DNA of 41,424 nt from Aestuariirhabdus sp. (GTDB lineage Bacteria; Pseudomonadota; Gammaproteobacteria; Pseudomonadales; Aestuariirhabdaceae). Below the pieces are notes generated by a model, which saw only the letters and a list, made by a program, of their open reading frames with translations, was not told the DNA's origin and ran no database searches. The DNA is taken from the NCBI GenBank assembly GCA_030622755.1, contig JAUXFT010000012.1, positions 1 through 41,424 on the forward strand, read 5' to 3'. Below are positions 1-8,886 of this stretch, piece by piece; positions within the stretch are counted from its first letter, which is position 1, and the number at the start of each line of letters is the position of its first letter. The translations under genes were made by a program, and so were the position numbers.

Positions 1-185
1 AGTAAGAAAGGCGATCATTATCCAACCAAGACAAACTCAAATCAATAAGTGAAATCCGCAATACCCTTAACGAAATCAAATTTAAGGTCTTCTCACACAC
101 TATCAAAGCCTGCAGACTGCTTTCGCTCCTCATAACCTGTTAACATTCGGCCTCAATCGACCTCTATCCAATACGCCTTGTTACC
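1..185. other. Upstream region of mfd, no gene recognised
   Basis: This stretch precedes mfd and presumably carries its promoter, but I cannot point to convincing -35/-10 boxes. A minus-strand frame starting near 137 stays open to the window edge for about 45 codons. Its translation matches nothing I recognise and it lacks a good Shine-Dalgarno sequence, so I do not call it a gene. Confidence 0.4.
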
Positions 186-3100
186 ATGCCAGATTCCAAC
201 CAGCTCCAACTCCCCACCAAACCTTCAGAAAAACGATTTTGGGGGCAACTTGAAGGCGCTGGTTTAGGGCGGATCATCGCTCGTGCCGCTCGAGAAAAGC
301 CAGGGGTTGTGCTCGTAATCACTCCCGATAGCGCCAGCGCCGAACGACTCGAACAACACCTTCATTTTTTCCTTACCGAGAAGGATGGTATAGAGATCCT
401 CCCCTTTCCTGATTGGGAAACCCTTCCATACGATCACTTCTCCCCACACCAGGATATTATTTCTCAGCGCCTGCTCACTTTGTACCAGCTGCCAAGGGTA
501 GCCGCGGGTATCATGATCGTATCCGTTACAACCCTTATGCATCGCCTGCCGCCTCTCGACTACCTGATGGCTAACAGCCTGGTGTTGCAGCAGGGCGAGC
601 AACTGAATCTCGAAAAAAGGCGCAGAGAGTTTGAATCTGCGGGTTATCGATGTGTCGATACTGTTTTTGAGCATGGCGAATTTGCTATTCGCGGCTCTAT
701 CCTTGATATTTTCCCGATGGGTAGTCAGTGCCCTTATAGAATCGATCTATTTGATGACGAAATAGACACTCTGCGCACCTTTGATCCCGAAAGCCAGCGT
801 TCAATTGATCGGGTTGACAGTATAAAATTATTACCCGCAAAGGAGTTCCCCCTAACCAAAAGCGCGATTCAACACTTCAAAACCCAGTGGCACGAACACT
901 TTGAAGTAGATTACCGCAACTGCCCTCTCTACATGGATATTAATCAGGGCATAAGCCCCGCAGGCATCGAGTATTATCTCCCGTTTTTCTTCGAGCAATG
1001 CGCCACATTATTTGATTACCTGCCTGAGGATTCCTTGCTGTTTTGTATCGATGGCAGCGAAGCTCAGCTGGATCACTTTATTACCGATACCCGTGAGCGG
1101 TATGAAAATCGCCGCTATGACATTCAGCGCCCCATTCTTGCACCTCATCAGGTATTCTTAAGCAACGATGAATATCACGGAAAGCTGAAAAAATTTCGCC
1201 GAATAGACACGTCATCAACACTGCTGGACAAAAAAGCAGGCGTAACGAATTTCGGTTTTAAAACACCGCCACCCTTATCAATTGATCCACACAGCGAAAC
1301 GCCGCTTAAGACTCTCGAGGAGTTCCTGCACAACAGCGAAATACGTGTTCTGTTTTGCAGCGAATCCGCCGGCCGTCGCGAACAGCTTCTGGAGATTTTG
1401 GGCAAAGCCGATATCAAGCCAACTAAGTTCGATGAGTTCGCAGTTTTTTCAAGCACAAACACCGCGCAACACGGTATCACCGTCGCACCAATAGAAGGAG
1501 GATTCTGGCATCCGGATGATTCATTTTTACTGCTCACAGAAACGGAGCTTTTTGGACAGCGAGTACTACAAAGACGACGAAGAAGTAAGCAGAAAGACCA
1601 ATCAGAGCAAGTCATTCGCAACCTTACCGAACTCAGCATTGATGCTCCTGTTGTTCACCTTGACCATGGTGTCGGCCGTTATAAGGGGTTACAAACCCTG
1701 GAAATCGATAATCAGGCCGCTGAGTTTTTAACGCTTGAATATGCAAGTGAAGCTAAATTATATGTGCCTGTTTCATCTCTGCACCTTATCAGCCGTTATA
1801 GCGGTAGCGATGCAAGCCTTGCACCTCTTCACAGACTAGGAAATGAACAGTGGAGCAAAGCCAAGCGTAAAGCCGCCGAGAAAGCGCGCGACGCCGCCGC
1901 CGAGTTACTCGACATCTATGCTCGTCGTGCCGCTCGAAAAGGGTTCCAATTCAGCGCCCCGGATGACAGTTATGCGATTTTTACGGCAGGCTTCCCTTTT
2001 GAGGAAACCCCCGATCAACAAACCACAATTCTCTCGGTCATCAATGACATGACCAATACGAAACCAATGGATCGACTTGTTTGTGGGGATGTAGGTTTTG
2101 GTAAAACAGAAGTTGCCATGCGGGCTGCATTTATAGCCGTACAAAGCGGTAAACAAGTAGCCATATTGGTACCTACAACATTACTCGCTCAACAACACTA
2201 CGATAGCTTCCGAGACCGTTTCGCAGACTGGCCCGTCATTGTCGAAGTTATGTCGCGCTTTAAAAGCACAAAACAGATTGCCAGCGTACAAAACCAACTA
2301 AGTTCGGGGCATGTCGATATCGTTATTGGCACTCACAAACTTATTCAAAACGATATAAAATTCAAGCAGCTGGGTTTACTGATCATCGATGAAGAGCACC
2401 GTTTTGGTGTCCGCCAAAAAGAGATTTTAAAATCCCTACGCTCAGAAGTGGATATTTTAACCCTTACGGCGACTCCCATCCCCAGAACACTCAACATGGC
2501 AATGGCAAGCTTGCGCGACCTGTCTATCATAGCCACCCCCCCTGCTCGCCGATTATCCGTTAACACATTTATTCGACAAACCGATTCAGCCCTCATCAAA
2601 GAAGCCATTCTTCGTGAGCTACTTAGAGGTGGCCAGGTGTATTACCTGCACAACGAGGTAAAGGACATAGAAAAAGTAGCCAGGGATCTGGCTGACCTGG
2701 TACCCGAAGCCCGCATTGCTATCGCTCATGGGCAGATGCGTGAACGCGATCTAGAGCAAGTAATGACCGATTTCTACCACAAGCGCTTTAATATTCTGGT
2801 ATGCACAACAATCATCGAAACGGGTATCGACGTTCCAAACGCCAACACCATAATAATGGATCGAGCCGATAAATTTGGCCTGGCACAGCTCCACCAATTG
2901 CGCGGCAGAGTGGGCAGATCTCACCACCAGGCCTATGCATACATGCTAACCCCCTCACCGAAATCGATGACGAAAGACGCGATTAAACGTTTGGAAGCAA
3001 TATCTAACGCATCAGATCTCGGCGCTGGATTCACTCTTGCTACACACGATCTTGAGATTAGAGGCGCCGGCGAACTTCTTGGTGATGATCAAAGTGGCCA

Positions 3101-3644
3101 GATAGAAACCGTCGGCTTTAGCTTGTATATGGATATGCTAGAGCGTGCCGTAGAGTCGATTCGCAACGGCGAGACGCCAAGCGTGGATCTTGAACCAGAA
3201 CAGGGCCCAGAGATTAACCTGCGAATTCCAGCCCTTATTCCAGATGACTACGTCCATGATGTCCACAGCCGGCTTATCTTGTATAAACGCATTGCCAACG
3301 CAAAACACTCCAACACGCTTAGAGAACTACAGGTTGAAATGATTGACCGCTTTGGGTTGTTACCAGACAGCGCGAAACAGCTCTTCCGAATTACGGAACT
3401 CAAACTTGTAGCAGCGGCGCAAGGAATAGACAAAATCGAAGCATCCGCGAAAAGTGGGCGGTTTGAATTTGGTAGCCGTACCAAGGTCGACCCATTCAAC
3501 ATCGTCAAGCTGATACAATCACAGCCACAGAGATATCGCCTTGAAGGGGCGACTGTGCTCAAATATCAATTCGATATGGAAACGATAGAACAACGCTTCG
3601 AACACACTGAACACTTATTAACACTACTAACGACAACTTCATGA
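186..3644 (+). CDS. mfd: Transcription-repair coupling factor Mfd
   Basis: Mfd is a DNA translocase that removes RNA polymerase stalled at lesions and recruits UvrA in the cytoplasm. The 1152-residue protein has the full family length and aligns along its whole length with E. coli Mfd as I remember it. Visible landmarks are the N-terminal UvrB-like region (DWETLPYDHFSPHQDIIS), the RNA polymerase-interacting region (VVHLDHGVGRYKGLQTLE), helicase motif I (GDVGFGKTE, about residue 635), the DEEH box (about 734), motif III (LTATPIPRTLNMAM), motif VI (QLRGRVGRS) and the C-terminal TRCF domain. The start at 186 gives the usual MP-start of the family, although the Shine-Dalgarno is weak. Its stop overlaps the csiV start by 4 nt (ATGA), which implies translational coupling. 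Confidence 0.98.
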   Translation: MPDSNQLQLPTKPSEKRFWGQLEGAGLGRIIARAAREKPGVVLVITPDSASAERLEQHLHFFLTEKDGIEILPFPDWETLPYDHFSPHQDIISQRLLTLYQLPRVAAGIMIVSVTTLMHRLPPLDYLMANSLVLQQGEQLNLEKRRREFESAGYRCVDTVFEHGEFAIRGSILDIFPMGSQCPYRIDLFDDEIDTLRTFDPESQRSIDRVDSIKLLPAKEFPLTKSAIQHFKTQWHEHFEVDYRNCPLYMDINQGISPAGIEYYLPFFFEQCATLFDYLPEDSLLFCIDGSEAQLDHFITDTRERYENRRYDIQRPILAPHQVFLSNDEYHGKLKKFRRIDTSSTLLDKKAGVTNFGFKTPPPLSIDPHSETPLKTLEEFLHNSEIRVLFCSESAGRREQLLEILGKADIKPTKFDEFAVFSSTNTAQHGITVAPIEGGFWHPDDSFLLLTETELFGQRVLQRRRRSKQKDQSEQVIRNLTELSIDAPVVHLDHGVGRYKGLQTLEIDNQAAEFLTLEYASEAKLYVPVSSLHLISRYSGSDASLAPLHRLGNEQWSKAKRKAAEKARDAAAELLDIYARRAARKGFQFSAPDDSYAIFTAGFPFEETPDQQTTILSVINDMTNTKPMDRLVCGDVGFGKTEVAMRAAFIAVQSGKQVAILVPTTLLAQQHYDSFRDRFADWPVIVEVMSRFKSTKQIASVQNQLSSGHVDIVIGTHKLIQNDIKFKQLGLLIIDEEHRFGVRQKEILKSLRSEVDILTLTATPIPRTLNMAMASLRDLSIIATPPARRLSVNTFIRQTDSALIKEAILRELLRGGQVYYLHNEVKDIEKVARDLADLVPEARIAIAHGQMRERDLEQVMTDFYHKRFNILVCTTIIETGIDVPNANTIIMDRADKFGLAQLHQLRGRVGRSHHQAYAYMLTPSPKSMTKDAIKRLEAISNASDLGAGFTLATHDLEIRGAGELLGDDQSGQIETVGFSLYMDMLERAVESIRNGETPSVDLEPEQGPEINLRIPALIPDDYVHDVHSRLILYKRIANAKHSNTLRELQVEMIDRFGLLPDSAKQLFRITELKLVAAAQGIDKIEASAKSGRFEFGSRTKVDPFNIVKLIQSQPQRYRLEGATVLKYQFDMETIEQRFEHTEHLLTLLTTTS

Positions 3645-4585
3645 TCAAACTATTTGACGCCAAATATATACTCCTCTCAGGTTTTCTCTGTTTTGGAAGC
3701 CTGGTGCATGCGCAAGATCAGGACAGCGACCCTGCCCCCGATCGCTGGTTCGAAGTTGAACTGATCGTTTTTCAGCATACGACCTCCCCGACAGATGAGC
3801 GCTGGACTGAGGAGCGGGAAACTGATCAGTCGACAATAGAAAAGAATCAAAACTTCACAGATGATTTCGATTTTTCTGGCGATAAACAACCGTCAAACAC
3901 TGAGACTTCACAAACCAACAAACAATCTCCTGCCAGCGAAAAACCGCTGGTTGATTTAAAAAATGCAGATGGAACGCTGCTTTTTGATACTGCAGAACCA
4001 CTTAGCGAAAGCCTACAAGGTGATGATAATGAAGCCTGGGTAATACTGCCAACCGAGCTTCATCAATTGACCGCAGAGGCAACTCACCTCAAGGTTTCCA
4101 AAGAGTATAACGTCCTCTTTCATCAGGCGTGGCGACAACCTATGGTTTTCGCTGACCAGTCTTCGTGGGTCGTGATAAGCGGTGGGGAGCGATTTAATGA
4201 TCAATACTCCCTGCAAGGTAGCATTCGCTATTCACTAAGACGTTACCTGCACGCCAGAACAGATCTTGCCCTTGTGGAATTTGCTCCAATCCAGAGCAAA
4301 CAAAACATCCAGATAGATCCTGAGGGTACACCCTCAACTCTGCCAACGGACAATGAGTTATCTACCAATACCAGGTATCAGGCGTTTCGCACATTCCGCT
4401 TACAACAAGGCAGAAGAATGCGCAGCGGTGAACTTCATTACATAGATTCACCCGTGTTAGGTGTGCTTATAAAAATCACCCCTTACCACAACGAAAGCGA
4501 GATAATAGAAGTAATCGAAGAGCCAGAGATACCAGCCAATCTCACTCAACCAGATACAGCCAATGGTTCACCCGTAACAAACTAA
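3641..4585 (+). CDS. csiV: CsiV-family periplasmic peptidoglycan-binding protein
   Basis: This 314-residue protein begins with a signal peptide (hydrophobic core about residues 10-20, likely cleavage after VHA near 24). The mature start, RWFEVELIVFQ, is the hallmark of the CsiV family. In Vibrio cholerae CsiV binds peptidoglycan and supports PBP1A-dependent wall synthesis with LpoA; that role is family knowledge, not visible here. Residues about 55-100 are acidic, Gln/Asn/Ser-rich and low-complexity, probably a linker. The C-terminal half contains the conserved block WVVISGG...YSLQGSIRYSLRRYLH followed by FRLQQGRRMRSGELHYIDSPVLGVLI. It is coupled to mfd by a 4-nt overlap. Its stop overlaps tail-to-tail with the next minus-strand gene, which leaves no room for a terminator. 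Confidence 0.85.
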   Translation: MIKLFDAKYILLSGFLCFGSLVHAQDQDSDPAPDRWFEVELIVFQHTTSPTDERWTEERETDQSTIEKNQNFTDDFDFSGDKQPSNTETSQTNKQSPASEKPLVDLKNADGTLLFDTAEPLSESLQGDDNEAWVILPTELHQLTAEATHLKVSKEYNVLFHQAWRQPMVFADQSSWVVISGGERFNDQYSLQGSIRYSLRRYLHARTDLALVEFAPIQSKQNIQIDPEGTPSTLPTDNELSTNTRYQAFRTFRLQQGRRMRSGELHYIDSPVLGVLIKITPYHNESEIIEVIEEPEIPANLTQPDTANGSPVTN

Positions 4586-5325
4586 TAAATCGGTTTAAGA
4601 GTTTCTCGTAATACATTGATTATATTTAACATTCCACCATCAAGAACCTCGTGAATCTCGTCCATAGTGATTAATGCTTCAGTGCGCCCGGCGGCCCAGT
4701 TCACTACCAATGCCAGAGTTGCATATTCCATTCCAAGCTCTCTGGCGAGACCTGCTTCTGGCATTGCAGTCATACCAACCACATCCACCCCGTCTCGTTC
4801 CATGCGCGAAACTTCGGCTGCACTTTCAAGACGCGGGCCCTGCGTACAACCGTAAACCCCAAAATCAACCAAACCCACGCCCAATCGATTAGCTGCGGAG
4901 ATCAAACGCTTGCGCAACCCTTCACTGTAGGGATAGCTAAAATCAACGTGAACTACCTCATCCAGGCCTTCTGCAAAAAACGTATGCTCTCGCCCCCAGG
5001 TGTAATCAATGATTTGATCCGGAAGTACCAGGACTTCAGGCCCCATTTTTGTGTTGATACCACCTACTGCATTAACGGCAATAATACTTCTGGCTCCGGC
5101 GTTATAGAGAGATTGCAGGTTCGCCCGATAGTTTACTTTGTGCGGTGGAATACTATGGGGAATACCATGACGGGCAAGAAAGAGCACTTCAACGCCGTCA
5201 ACCATACCACGAACGACGGGTGATGAAGATGTGCCCCAACAAGTACTGTCATCGAGGGTTTCGATGCGTTCGAATCCCTCGATAGCATACAGGCCAGAAC
5301 CACCAATGATGGCTATGGGACTCAT
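4582..5325 (-). CDS. S-methyl-5'-thioinosine phosphorylase (MTAP/PNP family)
   Basis: The 247-residue protein belongs to the trimeric MTAP/PNP family of nucleoside phosphorylases. Visible signatures are IGGSGLYAIEGF at the N terminus, the phosphate-binding FLARHG, NAVGGI, and the base-site segment MTAMPEAGLARELGMEYA. In Pseudomonas the equivalent gene (PA3004) between mfd/csiV and nagZ encodes the methylthioinosine-specific enzyme, which salvages purine and methylthioribose-1-phosphate after adenosine deamination. I infer the same specificity from synteny and length. The ATG overlaps the stop of the upstream MscS-type gene by 4 nt, so this is the last cistron of the minus-strand operon. Methylthioadenosine specificity cannot be excluded from sequence alone. 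Confidence 0.85.
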   Translation of the reverse strand: MSPIAIIGGSGLYAIEGFERIETLDDSTCWGTSSSPVVRGMVDGVEVLFLARHGIPHSIPPHKVNYRANLQSLYNAGARSIIAVNAVGGINTKMGPEVLVLPDQIIDYTWGREHTFFAEGLDEVVHVDFSYPYSEGLRKRLISAANRLGVGLVDFGVYGCTQGPRLESAAEVSRMERDGVDVVGMTAMPEAGLARELGMEYATLALVVNWAAGRTEALITMDEIHEVLDGGMLNIINVLRETLKPIY

Positions 5326-6434
5326 CGCTCTACATCAACTTTGGGGTTGTTTATATAAGCTGCCAACTCAGGAGCATTCAACGTTCTGGTTGGGAAGGCA
5401 ACCTCTGCCCCATGAGATTCTATGATTTCCATAATATGTAAAAGCACTTCCTGCTTTACCTCGTGAAAGTGAATCCAGTTCGTTGTTTTAGTGAAGGTAT
5501 AAATGAAGAAGTCCAACGAGGAAGGCCCAAAACTATTAAAGTTAACTATTAAGGTTTGGCTGGAATCAATCTCGATATGCTGGTTTAGATATTGCTTTAC
5601 TGATGAGAGGATTGCTTCGATCTTGCCACTATCATCATATCGTAGGCCAATGGTTTCGTAGATGCGGCGGTTCGTCATTCGAGAAGGGTTCTCTACCGAA
5701 ATACTCGTGAATGTAGAGTTGGGCACATACAGCGGCCGCTTATCAAAGGTACGAATCCGTGTTTGCCGCCAGCCAATATACTCGACAGTTCCCTCAATCT
5801 CTTTATCCGGAGACCTGATCCAGTCCCCTACTTTAAAGGGTCGATCCAGATAGATAGTTAATCCACCGAAGAAATTAGCCAACATATCTTTCGCTGCAAA
5901 ACCGATGGCAATACCACCAATACCTCCGAAGGCTAATACCCCGGAAATACTGTATCCCAGAGTTTGTAAGGCAACGAGCGAAGCGGTGATAATAACTGAA
6001 GCTCGTAGCAGCTTACTGATAGCTTGCAAAGAGGTTTCGTCCAGCGAGCCCTCATCACCACTTTTTAGGGACATCACTTGTTCCATCCGCCGTATCAGGC
6101 GAACAAGAAACCAGGCTAACAACCATACAACCAAAACATCTCGCACCGAGCCTGCCGCATCAAAAAGATGAACTTCTGAGCCGCTATGCGCAATCTCAAG
6201 CGCCCAGGAAAAACCGACAACCCAGATCAACCAGGCCAATGGTCGGCGAGCCACATCAATTAGGGCATCATCCCACGGATTTTGAGTTTTTTGGGCTTGT
6301 TTGAGCAGCTGCTTAAAAAGCAGAGTCGCCAGATAATTAGCAATGAGGGTAAAAAAGACCACGAGAAAAACTTCATAAACCCAGCTTTCAAATCCCTCGG
6401 TGTACTGCGCAGCAAAGTTCATTGCCTCATTCAT
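5322..6434 (-). CDS. MscS-family mechanosensitive ion channel
   Basis: This is a 370-residue inner-membrane channel protein. It has about four to five hydrophobic segments: one near residues 20-45, one or two between 70 and 115, one near 145-165, and the Gly/Ala-rich pore helix (LAFGGIGGIAIGFAAKDMLA, about 170-190). The MscS beta domain follows at once (FFGGLTIYLDRPFKVGDWI and EGTVEYIGWRQTRIRTFD), then a cytoplasmic alpha/beta domain. Its length matches the YbdG/YnaI-like subgroup rather than compact MscS, so conductance may be small. The start overlaps the nagZ stop by 8 nt and the stop overlaps the phosphorylase start. Two nearby alternative ATG codons (residues 1 and 5) cannot be told apart. 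Confidence 0.9.
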   Translation of the reverse strand: MNEAMNFAAQYTEGFESWVYEVFLVVFFTLIANYLATLLFKQLLKQAQKTQNPWDDALIDVARRPLAWLIWVVGFSWALEIAHSGSEVHLFDAAGSVRDVLVVWLLAWFLVRLIRRMEQVMSLKSGDEGSLDETSLQAISKLLRASVIITASLVALQTLGYSISGVLAFGGIGGIAIGFAAKDMLANFFGGLTIYLDRPFKVGDWIRSPDKEIEGTVEYIGWRQTRIRTFDKRPLYVPNSTFTSISVENPSRMTNRRIYETIGLRYDDSGKIEAILSSVKQYLNQHIEIDSSQTLIVNFNSFGPSSLDFFIYTFTKTTNWIHFHEVKQEVLLHIMEIIESHGAEVAFPTRTLNAPELAAYINNPKVDVER

Positions 6435-7452
6435 CCCCCGCCCTCACGATCCTGGCCAACGCCTGTACAATATTTTGTTGCCGACAACTATCTACTGTTA
6501 CCCCCAAGGTCCTGGAGCGCAAACGTTCCAGACGTGGGTTAGGTGAGGGCTTAACTCGATCAAGATAATCAAGCACCTCACATGCACCCTGACGCTGATT
6601 GCAAACAAGCACCATGTCACAGCCAGCCTTAAGGGCTTGTTCTGCTCGCTGAGAATAACTACCAGCAACGGCGGCACCCTCCATGCTCAGATCATCGCTG
6701 AATATGACACCATCGAACTGTAATTCTTCACGCAGGACATTTTGAAGCCAATAAGGTGAAAAACCTGCCGGTTTTTCGTCAACTTCTGAGTAAATAATAT
6801 GCGCTGGCATTATTGCATCCAGTCCTTTTGCAGCAAGACGCTTAAACGGAACAAGGTCTGAACTACAGATATCATCAAAGCTTCGTTCATCGACCGGTAT
6901 ATCAGTGTGAGAATCAGCCGTGACCCAGCCATGCCCGGGAAAATGCTTTCCTGTCACCACCATGCCAGCTTCGTGCATACCGCCGATAAGAGCACCAGCA
7001 AGCTCTACGACAGTTTCAGAATCACGCGAAAACGCGCGATCGCCAATCACCGTACTTCTACCAAAATTCAAATCAAGAACGGGAGCGAAACTAAAATCAA
7101 TTCCGCACTCAAGGAGTTCGCTTGCTAACAGCCAACCAGTTTCATGTAACAAATCAAGCGCAGTGGTCTGAGATTCGCGATATAGCGTTTCAAAAACAGC
7201 CATGGCTGGAATCTTGCTGAAGCCTTCACGGAAACGCTGAACACGTCCCCCTTCATGATCGACAGAAATTAATATTGAGGGATTTGCTTCTCGAATAGAC
7301 GCGGTAAGAGCTCGCAGCTGTTCAGGGTTAGAGAAATTTCTGGTAAATAATATTACCGCCCCAACCCAGGGGCTGCGTAGAAGTTCTGCATCTTCTGAAG
7401 TTAATGTTTTACCAGCAACATCTAGCATCAAAGGGCCTGGAACCATTAACAC
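6427..7452 (-). CDS. nagZ: Beta-N-acetylhexosaminidase NagZ
   Basis: NagZ is the cytoplasmic GH3 glucosaminidase that cleaves GlcNAc from anhydro-muropeptides during peptidoglycan recycling. The 341-residue protein has the family length, no signal peptide, and the GH3 signatures DHEGGRVQRF, KHFPGHG, the flexible His loop ADSHTDIPVDER, and the nucleophile region VIFSDDLSMEGA. I keep the GTG start at 7452 because an AGG lies 9 nt upstream, whereas it is 15 nt from the ATG two codons later. The gene begins 1 nt after the stop of the YkuD-domain gene, so the two are probably translated together. In many gammaproteobacteria NagZ activity affects AmpR/AmpC signalling, but neither gene is in this window. 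Confidence 0.95.
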   Translation of the reverse strand: MLMVPGPLMLDVAGKTLTSEDAELLRSPWVGAVILFTRNFSNPEQLRALTASIREANPSILISVDHEGGRVQRFREGFSKIPAMAVFETLYRESQTTALDLLHETGWLLASELLECGIDFSFAPVLDLNFGRSTVIGDRAFSRDSETVVELAGALIGGMHEAGMVVTGKHFPGHGWVTADSHTDIPVDERSFDDICSSDLVPFKRLAAKGLDAIMPAHIIYSEVDEKPAGFSPYWLQNVLREELQFDGVIFSDDLSMEGAAVAGSYSQRAEQALKAGCDMVLVCNQRQGACEVLDYLDRVKPSPNPRLERLRSRTLGVTVDSCRQQNIVQALARIVRAGDE

Positions 7453-7453
7453 A

Positions 7454-7978
7454 TCAATCTACCTCTGTTGAATTTTCAATAATTTTCCCAACGATAAAAG
7501 GCGCTTCAAAAATCTGTACTGATTCACCTGCAGATGCGCTATTAAACAATGCCACAAGATCCTTATTACGCATACGAATACAGCCATGGGAGACAGGAAT
7601 GCCCATAGGCTCAGTGTCAGGCGTGCCATGAATATAGATGTAGCGAGACATTGAATCTACCGAACCAAGTCGGTTTTTACCGGGTTCGCATCCGCACAAC
7701 CAGATGATGCGGGAAAGTATCCAGTCTCTTTCAGGATATGCTTCTGCAAGTCCAGGTGTATATATTTCACCGGTAAATCTTCGGCTTACGAACACAGCAT
7801 TAAGGGGTATATCTGAACCAATTTTAGCTCTAATATAATGTTCACCTAACGGAGTTTGTTCACTCCCTTTCAGCTGACCAACTCCTTTAAGGGCGGTTGA
7901 GACCTGAGCAGAAAAAGTAACCTTTCCCCTATCCACACGATAAAGTTTTTGATCCGCTATAGAGACAAAAATCGACAC
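7454..7978 (-). CDS. YkuD-domain protein: L,D-transpeptidase family, possible cytoplasmic L,D-carboxypeptidase
   Basis: The 174-residue protein is essentially one YkuD (L,D-transpeptidase) domain. The active site is intact: YIHGTP with His118, followed by SHGCIRM with the nucleophile Cys133. The N terminus (MSIFVSIADQKLYRV) is already the first strand of the domain. There is no signal peptide, lipobox or transmembrane helix, so the protein should stay in the cytoplasm. Periplasmic crosslinking transpeptidases need export. Known signal-less relatives such as Vibrio LdcV and Acinetobacter ElsL trim the terminal D-Ala from tetrapeptides in recycling, and the adjacent nagZ supports that role here. 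This functional choice is inference. It is the first gene of the operon; the upstream intergenic gap to psrA is 68 bp. Confidence 0.85.
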   Translation of the reverse strand: MSIFVSIADQKLYRVDRGKVTFSAQVSTALKGVGQLKGSEQTPLGEHYIRAKIGSDIPLNAVFVSRRFTGEIYTPGLAEAYPERDWILSRIIWLCGCEPGKNRLGSVDSMSRYIYIHGTPDTEPMGIPVSHGCIRMRNKDLVALFNSASAGESVQIFEAPFIVGKIIENSTEVD

Positions 7979-8046
7979 TTTTTAGCCCTGATTGATATAG
8001 AGAAGCAGAGTACAAAAAAACCGAGAGCAGGGGAATCGATAACAAT

Positions 8047-8673
8047 CTATCGCCGCATACCGGCCGCCAGAAAAGGAACCATTCTATGTAAAACAACCTC
8101 TATACTCGGCTTTTCTTGAAAGTCACGCTCTGAGATTGCCTGCAAGGCATCAAAAGAAGACATTGTGAACATGAGGCTTCCCATCATGAAATTAACCCGC
8201 CAATAAAGCTCAGCTTTATTCAAATGCGGAATAGAAGCCGTAACGAGGTTCAAGTATCGTTGAAATACCTCTGAATACATATCTATCAGGTAGTGCCTAA
8301 GATGACCCTGACTTTGAGCATAGGCTATACCTATAAGGCGCATAAATACAGAGAGATCATTGATGGACCTGGGCTCTACACGTAAAACTGTATCCACTAA
8401 CAACGACAAGTTAGATTCAAGATCCCTGGGCTCACCACCTTCCTCATCCAGACGATCAAGTTCAGCTGACAAGAGAAGACAGAATGGATCAAGAAACCTG
8501 GCAAACACCGCTTGAATAAGCGCTTTCTTTGAGCCGAAATGATAATTCACTGCGGCAAGGTTGACGCCAGCCTGGCTGGTAATGCTTCTCAAAGAGGTTT
8601 CAGCAAACCCTTTTTCTGAAAACAACTGCTCAGCTGCATCCAATATTCGGACTACTGTTTTGGATTGAGACAT
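8047..8673 (-). CDS. psrA: TetR-family fatty-acid-responsive regulator PsrA
   Basis: The 208-residue protein has an N-terminal TetR helix-turn-helix (RILDAAEQLFSEKGFAETS through GVNLAAVNYHFGSKKALI, about residues 8-55) and a helical ligand domain. The HTH block is close to that of Pseudomonas PsrA as I remember it. Its position divergent from lexA and near nagZ, topA and fadBA is also that of psrA. PsrA represses its own gene and fadBA5 and is released by long-chain fatty acids; this is established for Pseudomonas. Here the palindrome over its own -10 box recurs upstream of fadB, which supports the same circuit. The ATG lacks a strong Shine-Dalgarno (AGAAC only), so translation may be weak. 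Confidence 0.88.
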   Translation of the reverse strand: MSQSKTVVRILDAAEQLFSEKGFAETSLRSITSQAGVNLAAVNYHFGSKKALIQAVFARFLDPFCLLLSAELDRLDEEGGEPRDLESNLSLLVDTVLRVEPRSINDLSVFMRLIGIAYAQSQGHLRHYLIDMYSEVFQRYLNLVTASIPHLNKAELYWRVNFMMGSLMFTMSSFDALQAISERDFQEKPSIEVVLHRMVPFLAAGMRR

Positions 8674-8716
8674 TTTTGTTCTATATTAGTTGAAATGTTT
8701 TTGTGTTGTATTAGCG

Positions 8717-8750
8717 TTTTAAACATACGTTTGAAAAATCTTAATGTCAA
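8717..8750 (-). promoter_or_regulatory. psrA promoter with overlapping palindromic operator
   Basis: On the minus strand a perfect -35 box TTGACA (8745-8750) is followed after 17 bp by TATGTT (8722-8727), placing transcription start near 8715. A 20-bp imperfect palindrome at 8717-8736 (core AAACATACGTTT, 8 of 10 symmetric pairs) covers the -10 box. This fits the published Pseudomonas PsrA site of AAAC and GTTT halves with a short spacer. Covering the -10 predicts autorepression. Confidence 0.75.
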
Positions 8751-8759
8751 TAACTTAAT
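8740..8759 (-). promoter_or_regulatory. 20-bp element shared with the fadB upstream region
   Basis: The plus-strand sequence CTTAATGTCAATAACTTAAT recurs at 17039-17058 with one mismatch. On the minus strand it reads as two ATTAAG repeats, 14 bp apart, flanking TTATTGAC, and it contains the -35 box of psrA. Both copies lie upstream of the PsrA-type palindrome relative to the gene they precede. It may be a shared promoter core or a second regulator's site. Confidence 0.6.
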
Positions 8760-8818
8760 ATTCTCACTATCAACAAAGAATAAACATTTCCCTAGGAACC
8801 AACAGACAAGGCTTTGAC

Positions 8819-8869
8819 TTGCCTAAATCCTTTAACTGTATATAATTCCAATACTGTATATAAAAACAG
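8819..8869 (+). promoter_or_regulatory. lexA promoter and LexA box
   Basis: A -35-like TTGCCT (8819-8824), a 16-bp spacer and a perfect TATAAT (8841-8846) form a good promoter. Immediately downstream lies CTGTATATAAAAACAG (8854-8869), which fits the LexA consensus CTGT-N8-ACAG in both halves. A half-site CTGTATAT at 8836-8843 overlaps the -10 box. It has no matching right half, so it could be a weak second operator. The arrangement predicts autorepression of lexA. Confidence 0.88.
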
Positions 8870-8886
8870 CTAACCGAGGATTAGGC

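Noticed and set aside
1-139. Minus-strand frame open to the left edge (about 45 codons).
   Set aside because: No recognisable similarity, no good ribosome binding site, and too short to judge at a window edge.
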